From contig CAZWVA010000057.1 of NCBI GenBank assembly GCA_964636885.1, forward strand, positions 1 to 17,915: a DNA stretch of 17,915 bases, in the 5' to 3' direction. A model generated the notes under the pieces. It ran no database searches. It saw only the letters and a list, made by a program, of their open reading frames with translations, and had not been told where the DNA came from. Each line of letters opens with the position of its first letter. Within the stretch, counting starts at the first letter, position 1. This document shows positions 1 through 7,276 of the stretch, piece after piece. This stretch comes from CAZWVA01 sp964636885 (GTDB taxonomy: Bacteria; Desulfobacterota_D; UBA1144; Nemesobacterales; CSP1-2). The position numbers were made by a program, and so were the translations under genes.

Positions 1-1
1 A

Positions 2-595
2 AGAAGGGTTACAACCGGGATCTTTAAAGAACCGATCGATGGCCCTGTAATGGTGAGGAGGTTAAACATCGAAGGCGATAGACAGGCGGATCTATCCGTT
101 CACGGCGGCAAAGATAAGGCGGTTTACTCGTATCCTGCCGAACACTACGAGTACTGGAGACGGGAACTCCCAGGTATGAATCTACCTTGGGGGATGTTTG
201 GGGAGAACCTGACGACAGAGGGTTTGGTTGAAGAAGACATGAATATAGGCGATATGTTTCGAATCGGATCGGCCGTACTCATGGTGACACAGCCCCGAAT
301 GCCCTGCTACAAACTGGGAATCAAGTTCGGACGAAGCGACATAGTAAAGAGGTTTCTTAAAAGCGGATACACGGGGTTCTATTTCTCGGTGATTGAAGAA
401 GGCGAGATGAGTGCCGGGAGCAAGATCGAGATCATAGGTAGGGAGGAAAAGAGCATCTCAATCGCAGACCTAATCCGCCTATATACAGGTAAGGTTAGTG
501 ATCCCGAGTTACTGCGCCGTGCCATTAAAATCCGAGTACTGCCCGAAAACTGGAAAAACCACTTACTGAATCGAATTGTGAAGATTTCAAAGTAA
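2..595 (+). CDS. MOSC domain protein, 5' end outside window
   Basis: The reading frame is open to the left edge of the window, and residues before the first internal ATG (position 50) read like MOSC sequence (VTTGIFKEP), so the true start lies upstream and the gene is partial. MOSC domains are the sulfur-carrier fold shared with the C-terminus of molybdenum cofactor sulfurase; stand-alone YiiM-like members act on N-hydroxylated or molybdenum-linked substrates, but the substrate here is unknown. Visible family hallmarks are the VHGG stretch, the GENLTTEGL stretch and the RMPCYKLG stretch carrying the conserved cysteine expected to bind sulfur. The C-terminal part after about residue 125 resembles the tail of YiiM-type proteins. 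It ends at a TAA, with a possible small ORF immediately downstream. The family assignment is firm and the precise role is not. Confidence 0.85.
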   Translation, partial: RRVTTGIFKEPIDGPVMVRRLNIEGDRQADLSVHGGKDKAVYSYPAEHYEYWRRELPGMNLPWGMFGENLTTEGLVEEDMNIGDMFRIGSAVLMVTQPRMPCYKLGIKFGRSDIVKRFLKSGYTGFYFSVIEEGEMSAGSKIEIIGREEKSISIADLIRLYTGKVSDPELLRRAIKIRVLPENWKNHLLNRIVKISK

Positions 596-608
596 CCAAA
601 GGCTTACA

Positions 609-782
609 ATGAAGGTATACCCCCCAGATTATTTATCGAAGAGAAAAAATCCGAATCCATTTAACTTAGATTTATATCCGAATATGCAAATAGCAAAATT
701 AGGGGAAAAGAGATGAAAAGAGTCGAGCAAAGAGCTAGCGGAAAAGACCAAGCTATGGATGGAGAAGTGGTTGAAAAATTAG
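609..782 (+). pseudogene. Small ORF interrupted by an in-frame TGA
   Basis: An ATG at 609, preceded by AAAGG with a 6-base spacer, opens a frame of 35 codons to a TGA at 714-716. The same frame then continues for 21 more sense codons to a TAG at 780-782. The first part (begins MKVYPPDYLSKRKNPNPF) is protein-like. The second part is a charged, helix-prone run (KELAEKTKLWMEKWLKN). I do not recognise the family. It could be a small gene broken by a point mutation, two tiny ORFs, a readthrough gene or a chance frame. A weak hairpin (GCTAGC region at about 733 to 756) follows the TGA but does not look like a convincing SECIS element. It sits between the MOSC gene and the convergent hydrolase. Confidence 0.3.
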
Positions 783-792
783 AATAATAAAC

Positions 793-1683
793 CTACCCCG
801 ACAGACGAAACTTCCTCCAGTATCGAACGAGTCCCCAAACGTTCATCCAAAAGGGGTCGGCGAGTTCATAGGCTTTAATGAGAGGTGGAGGCACATTGGC
901 CCCCTTTAATATACCCTCGAAAAGTCTCACAAAATCAGGAATCATGTCCTCTTCGCTCTTTCCCTCTTTTAACCGATTTCCAATCCATTCGGTACAATCG
1001 AGAAGCCTCAACTCGAGCTCATCTAGGTGCTCGTTTACGCTATTCGATCTCCCGAAATGGGTTGGGTATAGCGCCTGGGGTTTTAAATCCTTTATCCTCC
1101 TTATCGTCTTCTGCCAAGATTCCACGTTTATATCAGGTGGGGGTGTTGGAGGCAAGACGGGGCCGTTTTCTATACGGATACCGGCTGCATCCCCCATAAA
1201 CACGGCGCCATCTATAAGGTAGGCGTGGTGATGTGAGGCGTGACCGAGCGTTTCAATAGCCTTTACTTCAACCCCTCCTATTTTCAATCTCTCCCCGTCC
1301 GAAATAGCGTAGATCCGTTCCTCCGCTATCGGTTGAACCTTCCCCCATAACTCCTCCATGCGGTCCTTATAGATCATTTGAGCGGACGCCAAGAGCCTTG
1401 TCGGATCAACAAGATGCTTAGCCCCTACTGGGTGAACGTATACAGTTGCACCGGCCTTTGCAAATCGCCAGGCGGCTCCCGAATGATCTAAATGTATATG
1501 AGTGACAAATACCCTCCTTATGTCCTCAACCGAGTAGCCTAGACCCTGAAGGGACTCTTCGAGTCTAGGGAAAGTCGTATCGGGACCGGTCTCTATTAAA
1601 ACCGGTTCTCCGCCGGCCTCAATCAAGTATGAGGCTATAACATTTGGCATGAAAAAGTCATGGTCTATAACGTGGATTCTCAT
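793..1683 (-). CDS. Metallo-beta-lactamase-fold hydrolase
   Basis: The 296-residue protein has the full metal-binding set of the metallo-beta-lactamase fold. This comprises the THIHLDHSG motif at residues 61-69 (H62, H64, D66, H67), H148 in the LGHASHHH segment, D165 in FMGDAAG, and H209 in YPTHFG. Such proteins bind two Zn or Fe ions and hydrolyse thioester, phosphodiester or lactone bonds in the cytoplasm. The sequence resembles the broad glyoxalase-II-like/MBL-fold metallo-hydrolase group rather than antibiotic lactamases, and no signal peptide is visible. The C-terminal 75 residues form a helical extension ending in an aromatic-rich tail. The ATG at 1683 faces the divergent peptidase gene across about 150 bases. 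The substrate cannot be read from sequence. Confidence 0.88.
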   Translation of the reverse strand: MRIHVIDHDFFMPNVIASYLIEAGGEPVLIETGPDTTFPRLEESLQGLGYSVEDIRRVFVTHIHLDHSGAAWRFAKAGATVYVHPVGAKHLVDPTRLLASAQMIYKDRMEELWGKVQPIAEERIYAISDGERLKIGGVEVKAIETLGHASHHHAYLIDGAVFMGDAAGIRIENGPVLPPTPPPDINVESWQKTIRRIKDLKPQALYPTHFGRSNSVNEHLDELELRLLDCTEWIGNRLKEGKSEEDMIPDFVRLFEGILKGANVPPPLIKAYELADPFWMNVWGLVRYWRKFRLSG

Positions 1684-1797
1684 ATCTGCCGTCCTTTAAA
1701 GACATAGGATTCCTAATTACATTAGCTGAACTGCCACCAAAAGCAACTCAAAACCGAAGAGTCATTCATCGTAATACAAAAAGATCCCCTTTTTGGT

Positions 1798-1803
1798 TAT
1801 AAT
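1798..1803 (+). promoter_or_regulatory. Possible -10 element for the peptidase gene
   Basis: A perfect TATAAT lies 29 bases before the ATG at 1833. The matching -35 position (about 1775-1780, TACAAA) is weak. An A-run followed by a T-run just upstream (1778-1794) could form a small hairpin. This is sequence match only. Confidence 0.35.
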
Positions 1804-1832
1804 TAGATTAACTCCTCATTCAGGGAACCCCA

Positions 1833-2981
1833 ATGATCATAAGAGAGAGAATGACCGAATACGTGATGGATTTAATAAGAATAGACAGCCTATCCAGAAG
1901 GGAAAAGGAGGTAGGTCTTAAGCTTAAAAGGGACATGGAAGAGATAGGAGGGGAGTGCTTCTTTGACGATGCGGATAGGAAGGTTAATGGTAATATAGGG
2001 AACCTCATAGTGAAGCTAAAGGGCAATAGGTTAGATGCACCCCCTTTTTTCCTCTCGGCTCACATGGACACGGTCGGCCCAGGTGAGGGAATCAGACCTC
2101 ACATAGAAAACGGGGTGATAAAAAGCGACGGCACCACGGTTCTTGGGAGCGACGATAAGAGCGGACTCGCGGTCATAGTAGAGGTAATAAGAACGCTTAA
2201 GGAAAAAAACGTACCTCACGGGGATATAGAAGTCGCCTTTACGGTCTGTGAAGAAATCGGACTCCTAGGGGCAAAGTATATGGATACAAGCAGATTCAAA
2301 TCAAAATACGGGATCGTTCTAGATAGTGGCTCCCCACATCAACTCGTTGTGAGATGTCCTTCTGCCGAGAGATTGGAGTTCAAGGTCTACGGGCTAGAAG
2401 CACATGCCGGTGTCTGCCCAGAAAGGGGGATAAGCGCAATAAAGATCGCAAGCGAAGCCATATCCAACATGAAACTGGGAAGGATAGACTTTGAAACAAC
2501 CGCCAATATAGGGGTCATAAGGGGAGGCCTTGCAACCAACATAATTCCCAACTACGTTCACGTAATAGGAGAGGCGAGAAGCCATAGTGAGGAGAAGCTC
2601 CACGAACAGGTAGAGCATATGAGGAGATGCTTTCAAGATGCGGCATCCAGGTACAAACTGACAGTGGATGGAAAAACCCACGGCGCGAGGGTGGATTATG
2701 AGATCGAAAGAAGCTACGACAAAATGGACGTTCCCTTGGAATCGAGGATCTGTGGACTCGTAAACCAAGCTGTTAGAAACCTGGAATACAGCATAGAGCA
2801 GGTAGCAAGCGGCGGAGGATGCGACGCCAACTACTTCAATAAAAAGGGAATAGTCTGTGTGAACCTAGGCACAGGGATGAAGGAAATACACACGGTAAAT
2901 GAGTACCTCGTATTAGAAGAGTTCTACCGTGCGGCCGATATACTCCTAGAGACGATAAAGCTAAACGCCACACTTTCTTAA
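1833..2981 (+). CDS. M20-family metallopeptidase, tripeptidase T-like
   Basis: The 382-residue protein matches the PepT-like branch of the M20 peptidase clan, zinc enzymes that trim di- and tripeptides in the cytoplasm. Metal and catalytic residues are visible in order: SAHMDTV (H77, D79), GSDDKSG (D107 as the bridging ligand), CEEIG (E140 as catalytic base and E141 as ligand), D164 in the VLDSGSP stretch, and the C-terminal H353 in KEIHTVNEY. The central part, about residues 180-290, is the lid/dimerisation domain inserted in this clan. The chosen ATG has AGGGA upstream; M7 is a possible alternative. The gene lies 5 bases before a CbiX-like chelatase and probably shares its transcript, with no obvious functional link. 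Confidence 0.9.
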   Translation: MIIRERMTEYVMDLIRIDSLSRREKEVGLKLKRDMEEIGGECFFDDADRKVNGNIGNLIVKLKGNRLDAPPFFLSAHMDTVGPGEGIRPHIENGVIKSDGTTVLGSDDKSGLAVIVEVIRTLKEKNVPHGDIEVAFTVCEEIGLLGAKYMDTSRFKSKYGIVLDSGSPHQLVVRCPSAERLEFKVYGLEAHAGVCPERGISAIKIASEAISNMKLGRIDFETTANIGVIRGGLATNIIPNYVHVIGEARSHSEEKLHEQVEHMRRCFQDAASRYKLTVDGKTHGARVDYEIERSYDKMDVPLESRICGLVNQAVRNLEYSIEQVASGGGCDANYFNKKGIVCVNLGTGMKEIHTVNEYLVLEEFYRAADILLETIKLNATLS

Positions 2982-2986
2982 GAGAG

Positions 2987-3373
2987 ATGAAAAGAAAGAA
3001 AAGGGCTCTAATCCTAGTGGATCATGGAAGCGTGATTAAAGAGGCAAATGACACGATCGTGGAAGTCGCAAACATGGTAAGGCAAAACGGTAAATGCGAC
3101 TTCGATATAGTCAAGTATGCCCATATGGAGCTTGCAGAGCCAACCATCTCCGAGGCCTTTGATGCCTGCGTCGCCGAGGGAGCGGAGGAGATAGTGGTTC
3201 ATCCCTACTTCCTCGTCCCTGGAAGGCACTCCTCAATGGACATCCCGAGTATGGTGGAAGATGTGGCAAAAAAACACGCCCACGTCTCCTATCGCGTAAC
3301 AGAGCCCCTTGGACTACACCAAAAGATAATAGAGGTGATCCTGGAGAGGGCTTTAGAAGCAAACATCGAATAA
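2987..3373 (+). CDS. CbiX/SirB-like sirohydrochlorin chelatase
   Basis: The 128-residue protein is a single-domain member of the small chelatase group (CbiX-S, SirB). These enzymes insert cobalt or ferrous iron into sirohydrochlorin for cobalamin or siroheme synthesis. The LVDHGS motif carries H13, and the VHPYFLVPGRH motif carries H72 and H81. The histidines at the first and second of these sites are the metal-handling residues in the family. Its length matches single-domain rather than tandem versions, so it would need to dimerise. An AAGAGAG ribosome-binding sequence overlaps the end of the preceding peptidase gene, which implies co-transcription. No other tetrapyrrole gene is present, so the metal cannot be decided here. 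Confidence 0.85.
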   Translation: MKRKKRALILVDHGSVIKEANDTIVEVANMVRQNGKCDFDIVKYAHMELAEPTISEAFDACVAEGAEEIVVHPYFLVPGRHSSMDIPSMVEDVAKKHAHVSYRVTEPLGLHQKIIEVILERALEANIE

Positions 3374-3644
3374 CACCGATCTCTCTTATCCGGCCTATCC
3401 CAGAAACGTCTTCTCCTCCACCACATGAGAGAAAGTACCAAAGACCAGCGAGTATCATTCCCCAAATGACACCGGATATTATAAAGCCGTAAATGACCCC
3501 TCTTATCGTAGGAGCATTTTAGGTTTAGAAATTATCTACGACTTTAGACTTAATAACACATCCAATTATAATACTTTAGTCTATTAAGGTTGGAAACACC
3601 ATATAAACAAACCGAATGTCTTTCAGGTATCATAAACACCGGAC
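3374..3644. other. Intergenic gap with a coding-like minus-strand remnant
   Basis: This 271-base gap has no intact gene. On the minus strand, from about 3518 downward, a frame encodes a hydrophobic, membrane-segment-like run (GVIYGFIISGVIWGMILAG) followed by a polar tail. The frame lacks a good start and runs on into the chelatase gene out of frame, so it is at most a decayed small membrane protein. The right half is AT-rich and carries repeats and a promoter-like element before the HAD gene. Confidence 0.35.
3543..3572 (+). promoter_or_regulatory. Possible sigma70 promoter for the HAD gene
   Basis: TTTAGA (3543-3548) and a perfect TATAAT (3567-3572) are separated by 18 bases. They lie about 75 bases before the ATG at 3645. 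The element is embedded in a repeat: ACTTTAG occurs at 3541-3547 and 3573-3579, and CTTAATA (3549-3555) is inverted at 3582-3588, which could mark an operator. Confidence 0.4.
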
Positions 3645-4382
3645 ATGAAGAGATACGAAGTCGTGATATTCGACCTTTTTGACACACTGATTGATTTTAA
3701 CCGTGCCCTCTTACCAGAGGTCTATATAGACGGAACCAAAGTAAGATCGACGAGCGAGACCGTCTATAGGGTCTTTAAAAACTCATACGGGAACGTGGAT
3801 TTTAACCGTTTCTATAACGTCTTCATGGAAAGCTACGCCGAGTTTAACAAGATAAAACTCATAGAGCATAAGGAGCTTCATATCAGGGAAAGGTTCAGAC
3901 TCATGCTGAATAAGATGAAAGTAGAGCCATCAGATGGGATCGTCGAGGACATGGTTTCGGTACATATGGCAGACATCGCCGGGGCGATGGAATTCCCGGA
4001 AGAGAACAGGAAGACCCTCATTCAGATCAAAGAGAGAAATCCCAGATTGGCGATAATCTCGAACTTCGACCACTCCCCTACGGCATACGGTCTTCTTGAC
4101 AGATTCGGAATAAGGGGTTACTTCGAGAGGATCCTTATATCAGTGGATATAGGATGGAGGAAACCCAGGGCGGACATATTCCTCAAGGCCCTTAATCTCC
4201 TTAGAATCCAACCGGAAGAGGCTATATTTATAGGAGACAGCTTTGAAGCCGACATTATCGGCTCAAAGGGCGTGGGAATGGACGCCGTCTGGATAAACAG
4301 AAACGGGGAGCACATTAAAGGGGGAAGATACAAGCCGGACTATACCGTTTCCAGCCTCTCCGAGATTAGAGACATCCTTTAG
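3645..4382 (+). CDS. HAD-superfamily hydrolase
   Basis: The 245-residue protein is a haloacid-dehalogenase-fold enzyme, most likely a phosphatase. The nucleophile motif is DLFDT with D10 as nucleophile and D13 as acid/base. A serine in IISNFD forms motif II, a lysine in GWRKPRADIF motif III, and the acidic GDSFEADI stretch motif IV. A helical cap (about residues 17-110) lies between motifs I and II, so it is a C1-capped member. The IFIGDSFEADIIGSKGVG stretch resembles the YjjG/5'-nucleotidase-like group, but the substrate is unknown. It ends convergently with the HxlR gene, with a 17-base overlap of coding ends. A promoter-like sequence precedes it. Confidence 0.85.
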   Translation: MKRYEVVIFDLFDTLIDFNRALLPEVYIDGTKVRSTSETVYRVFKNSYGNVDFNRFYNVFMESYAEFNKIKLIEHKELHIRERFRLMLNKMKVEPSDGIVEDMVSVHMADIAGAMEFPEENRKTLIQIKERNPRLAIISNFDHSPTAYGLLDRFGIRGYFERILISVDIGWRKPRADIFLKALNLLRIQPEEAIFIGDSFEADIIGSKGVGMDAVWINRNGEHIKGGRYKPDYTVSSLSEIRDIL

Positions 4383-4935
4383 CCCTCGTCTCAATAAAGC
4401 CGATGAGCCTATCTCCCCACTCGGTTAAGGAATAACTAACGCCGGGTGGGGTTGCATCTATTATCTCTCTACGTATAAACCCCATATTCTCCAACTTGCG
4501 AAGCCTCTCTGAGAGAACCTTATTACTTATCCCAATTACGCTTCTTTTAATCTGGTTGGTGCGTTTTGGAGCCCCCTTTAGAACGCTCAATATACGTATC
4601 ATCCACTTACAGTCTATTACCTCCGCCACCTCGGCAACCGGAATCCCCATCTCACCGAGTTCTCTGACTATAGGCTTTAACCTCCTTCCGGCTACACTGA
4701 GATGGTACTCGACACGAAGTGGATAGCCCGAAAAAGCCCTCCTTTTTATTACCCCTTCCCTTTCCAACCTTCTTAATCTTTCATTCAGCACCTTTATGCT
4801 TATACCCGGGATCGCCTTCCTAATCTCGCTTGGGCGGGACAGGCCTTCGGCCATCTTCATGAGAATGAGAATCGTCCACTTGCACCTTAATATAGATACG
4901 GTCGACTCCCCTTTCGGTTCAATCCTTAGCTCCAA
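4366..4935 (-). CDS. Tandem HxlR-type transcriptional regulator
   Basis: The 189-residue protein contains two consecutive HxlR-family winged-helix domains, about residues 10-95 and 101-187. Each begins with a CKW motif (C18 and C109), followed by a recognition-helix region (ISIKVLNERLRRLE and ISNKVLSERLRKLE) and a wing. Typical HxlR proteins have one domain of about 100-130 residues and dimerise; here one chain supplies both halves. The start is a TTG at 4935 supported by a GGAGG placed 5 bases upstream. Some relatives (HypR, YodB) sense electrophiles or disulfide stress through an N-terminal cysteine, and the paired cysteines here could do the same. It diverges from a protoglobin gene, so control of that gene is likely by inference. 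Ligand and target are unproven. Confidence 0.85.
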   Translation of the reverse strand: MELRIEPKGESTVSILRCKWTILILMKMAEGLSRPSEIRKAIPGISIKVLNERLRRLEREGVIKRRAFSGYPLRVEYHLSVAGRRLKPIVRELGEMGIPVAEVAEVIDCKWMIRILSVLKGAPKRTNQIKRSVIGISNKVLSERLRKLENMGFIRREIIDATPPGVSYSLTEWGDRLIGFIETRAKGCL

Positions 4936-4982
4936 AGCGACCTCCAGAAGATAGAAAAACCAGGCGGGTTATATACAAAACC

Positions 4983-4995
4983 GTAACCTGGTTAC
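4983..4995. promoter_or_regulatory. Perfect inverted repeat, candidate HxlR operator
   Basis: GTAACC and GGTTAC flank a single T, a 13-base perfect palindrome in the 141-base divergent gap between the tandem HxlR gene and the protoglobin gene. It lies 15 bases upstream of the -35 element of the globin promoter. Its placement suits an operator for a regulator that binds as two symmetric winged helices. Not tested. Confidence 0.45.
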
Positions 4996-5009
4996 CAATC
5001 CGTTTGTTA

Positions 5010-5037
5010 TTGACGCGCATTCAATATGATTTTTAAT
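5010..5037 (+). promoter_or_regulatory. Predicted sigma70 promoter of the protoglobin gene
   Basis: TTGACG (5010-5015) and TTTAAT (5032-5037) with a 16-base spacer each match consensus at five of six positions. The start codon follows about 40 bases downstream with GGAGG before it. The position fits transcription of the protoglobin gene away from the HxlR gene. Confidence 0.55.
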
Positions 5038-5076
5038 ATAACACAAACACATATCGTTATGTAGGAGGACAGTAAA

Positions 5077-5653
5077 ATGGCTGAAAACAAGATAGCGGGT
5101 TACACATACGGAAAAGACTCGGTCCCCACATCGCCCTTATCCTTAGAGGACCTTGAAAACCTAAAGAAGAGCGTACTATTTACGGAGGAAGACGAAAAAT
5201 ACCTGCGCATGGCGGGGGAGGTACTAGAAGACCAAGTAGAAGACGTGCTCGACCTTTGGTACGGGTTCGTTGCGTCTCATCCACATTACGGGTAAGGACG
5301 GTAAACCAAACCCGGATTACCTTGCCTCTGTTCGTCATCGCTTTGGCCAGTGGATACTCGATACCTGTAACCGTCCCTATGACCAGGACTGGCTGAACTA
5401 CCAGTACGAGATCGGCCTACGCCATCATAGGACGAAGAAGAATAAAACCGACGGCGTTCAGTCGGTTCCAAACGTAAGCTACCGCTATCTGGTAGCCTTC
5501 ATATACCCGATTACGGCAACGATTAGACCGTTTCTTGCCAAGAAGGGTCACAGTAGCGAGGAGGTCGAGAAGATGCACCAGGCTTGGTTTAAATCGGTTG
5601 TCCTCCAGGTTGCCCTGTGGAGCTATCCCTATGTAAAGGAAGGGGATTTTTAG
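5077..5653 (+). pseudogene. Protoglobin gene split by a short internal deletion
   Basis: Two adjoining frames together encode a protoglobin, a single-domain haem protein that binds O2, CO and NO, as in Methanosarcina acetivorans. The first frame (72 residues) carries the pre-globin segment and the WYGF motif (W61, Y62, matching the distal-pocket Trp60/Tyr61). It ends SHPHYG then TAA at 5293-5295. The second frame resumes at about 5285 with TGKDGKPN, carries the proximal-histidine motif GLRHHRTKK, and ends at 5653. From memory of the family, about five residues (LLYYF-like) belong between SHPH and TGKD. Restoring 14 bases would give an intact frame of 196 residues, close to the usual 195. The upstream GGAGG and promoter are intact. 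It is either a recent pseudogene or an assembly error; translation of the second part alone is unlikely. Confidence 0.88.
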
Positions 5654-5744
5654 CCGAAAAAAACGATCTAGAAACCCTGTTTCCAATAGCGTATCCCTGG
5701 TAAGATGTATGGAAATAGGGATCATTCACGTCGAGAGAGAAAAG

Positions 5745-6476
5745 ATGGATGTTCTGGTTTTAAGGCACGTTCCACACGAGCACCTTGGAACGCTTGCCAA
5801 CTCGCTTAGGGCAAGAAACATCTCTTATAGCTACGCGAATCTCTATGAGGGCGAGATCCCGGATATACCGTCCGGTGATCTAAGCGGTCTCATAATCCTT
5901 GGTGGCCCGATGAATGTCTACGAGACGGATAGGTACCCTTTCCTGGAAAGGGAAGAGAGGCTTATAGGAGAAGCGATAGATAGGGGTGTGCCTGTTCTAG
6001 GGATCTGTCTCGGAGCACAGCTAATCGCAAAAACGCTTGGTGCCCCCGTTACGAAGAACAGGGAAAAGGAGATAGGATGGTACCCATTAAGGATTAGAGA
6101 AGAGGCAAAAGGGGATAGGCTGTTTCGATACTTTAATAGAGAAGAAACCGTATTCCAATGGCACGGAGATACATTTCAAATACCAAAAGGAGGGGTTCAT
6201 CTGGCCGAATCACCACTCTGTGAAAATCAGGCCTTTAGATATAAATCGAATGTGTATGGACTCCAGTTTCATCTGGAAGTCACCCCCCATATGATCGCCG
6301 AATGGCTAAACGTCCAGGAGAATAAAGAGGAAATCGCCTCTTTAAAAGGGAAGATAGATCCGGGGGTTATTAAAGATCAAACCCCAAGGTTTATGGGAAG
6401 GCTTAACTCACTGGCAGACAGGGTGTTTGGAGAATTCTCTGATCTCATATTAACGGCTATTAAACAACGCCTCTAG
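5745..6476 (+). CDS. Class I glutamine amidotransferase, GMP synthase-like
   Basis: This is a stand-alone triad glutaminase-fold protein. An earlier in-frame ATG at 5709 exists, but family members start close to an MxILVLxHVPHE-type sequence, which here begins at the ATG at 5745 behind a GAGAGAGAAA purine run, so I prefer that start (243 residues). The nucleophile is C88 in GICLGAQ, with H176 and E178 in the QFHLEVTP stretch completing the triad. The WHGD segment is typical of the GuaA-like amidotransferase group. These release ammonia from glutamine for an unknown partner synthetase, and none is nearby. It follows the broken protoglobin gene and overlaps the tail of the convergent HAD gene by 27 bases. 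Confidence 0.87.
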   Translation: MDVLVLRHVPHEHLGTLANSLRARNISYSYANLYEGEIPDIPSGDLSGLIILGGPMNVYETDRYPFLEREERLIGEAIDRGVPVLGICLGAQLIAKTLGAPVTKNREKEIGWYPLRIREEAKGDRLFRYFNREETVFQWHGDTFQIPKGGVHLAESPLCENQAFRYKSNVYGLQFHLEVTPHMIAEWLNVQENKEEIASLKGKIDPGVIKDQTPRFMGRLNSLADRVFGEFSDLILTAIKQRL

Positions 6477-7139
6477 AGCTTCGAACTCCACCTCTTCAAG
6501 GCTACTTACTATCATATCCGCCTGGAAAAGCCTCTCTGCAGGATAGGAGTTTGTGACAGCTAGGCACCTCATACCCGCAGAGCGGGCCGCCTTTATGCCG
6601 GCTATCGAATCCTCGACGACTAGGCACTCGCTTGGATGTATTTCTCCCATAGGGGGGAGAGAATCGTTAATCCTTTTAAGCGCCTTTGTGAATACCTCCG
6701 GGTCGGGCTTACATCTTTCTACGTCTTCGGCACTTACTATGACATTAAACCTCTCCCTTATCCCCGCCTCTCTCAGTATAAACTCTATCTCGTGTCTTAG
6801 AGCCCCAGAACCTATGGCAAGAACACATTTCTCATAGGCCCTTTCTATAAAGCCCCGAACACCGGGGAAGATAACGATGTTCTCCTTTATCAACCTGTCG
6901 TAACAATCCGACTTACGTGTCATGAGGCTTCTTATTAAACCCTTATCGGGGTTTATCCCCCTATCCCTAAGAACCGTCATAAAGAAGGTCTTATCGTCAA
7001 GAGCAAGATACCTATCATAGTACTCCTCTTTAGAAAGGACTATTCCCTCCCCACCTAAGATCTCCTGGAAGGCCCTCATGTGGGCTGGTTCGGCATCCGC
7101 AATAACCCCATCAAAATCGAATATCAGGGCTCTTAACAT
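6450..7139 (-). CDS. HAD phosphatase, beta-phosphoglucomutase-like
   Basis: The 229-residue protein has the HAD motifs in canonical order: FDFDGV (D8 nucleophile, D10 acid/base), IGSGAL (motif II serine), ERCKPDPEVF (motif III lysine) and VVEDSIAGIKAA (motif IV acids). The alpha-helical cap between residues about 15 and 90 places it with beta-phosphoglucomutase and phosphoglycolate-phosphatase-like enzymes. The dual-aspartate DFDGV form fits either a mutase or a sugar-phosphate phosphatase. The start ATG at 7139 has a GAGGGGAG run about 10 bases upstream. It is convergent with, and overlaps, the amidotransferase gene. The substrate cannot be assigned from sequence. Confidence 0.87.
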   Translation of the reverse strand: MLRALIFDFDGVIADAEPAHMRAFQEILGGEGIVLSKEEYYDRYLALDDKTFFMTVLRDRGINPDKGLIRSLMTRKSDCYDRLIKENIVIFPGVRGFIERAYEKCVLAIGSGALRHEIEFILREAGIRERFNVIVSAEDVERCKPDPEVFTKALKRINDSLPPMGEIHPSECLVVEDSIAGIKAARSAGMRCLAVTNSYPAERLFQADMIVSSLEEVEFEALEALFNSR

Positions 7140-7175
7140 GACTAGACGACTCCCCTCTCATATACGTTAGGTGTT

Positions 7176-7204
7176 ATTATATCATGAAGCCGGTTTCTTT
7201 TTAA
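7176..7204 (-). promoter_or_regulatory. Predicted promoter for the beta-PGM-like gene
   Basis: On the minus strand a perfect TATAAT (7181-7176) sits 17 bases downstream of TTAAAA (7204-7199), about 37 bases before the ATG at 7139. This is sequence match only. Confidence 0.45.
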
Positions 7205-7276
7205 TTTTAGCCTTCCCCGATTCGATTTTAATACACTTCCCTACAAGCCCATGTTGATGGGGGAATGCCTTTTTGA

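Noticed and set aside
714..716. TGA read as selenocysteine
   Set aside because: The downstream fold is weak, no known selenoprotein motif surrounds it, and no sel gene is in the window.
1778..1794. A-run/T-run pair as a terminator
   Set aside because: It lies between two divergent gene starts, so a terminator has no obvious gene to end; the stem is also short.
5709..5744. Earlier ATG of the amidotransferase gene
   Set aside because: Family proteins begin near the second ATG (5745), which has a better purine-rich leader.
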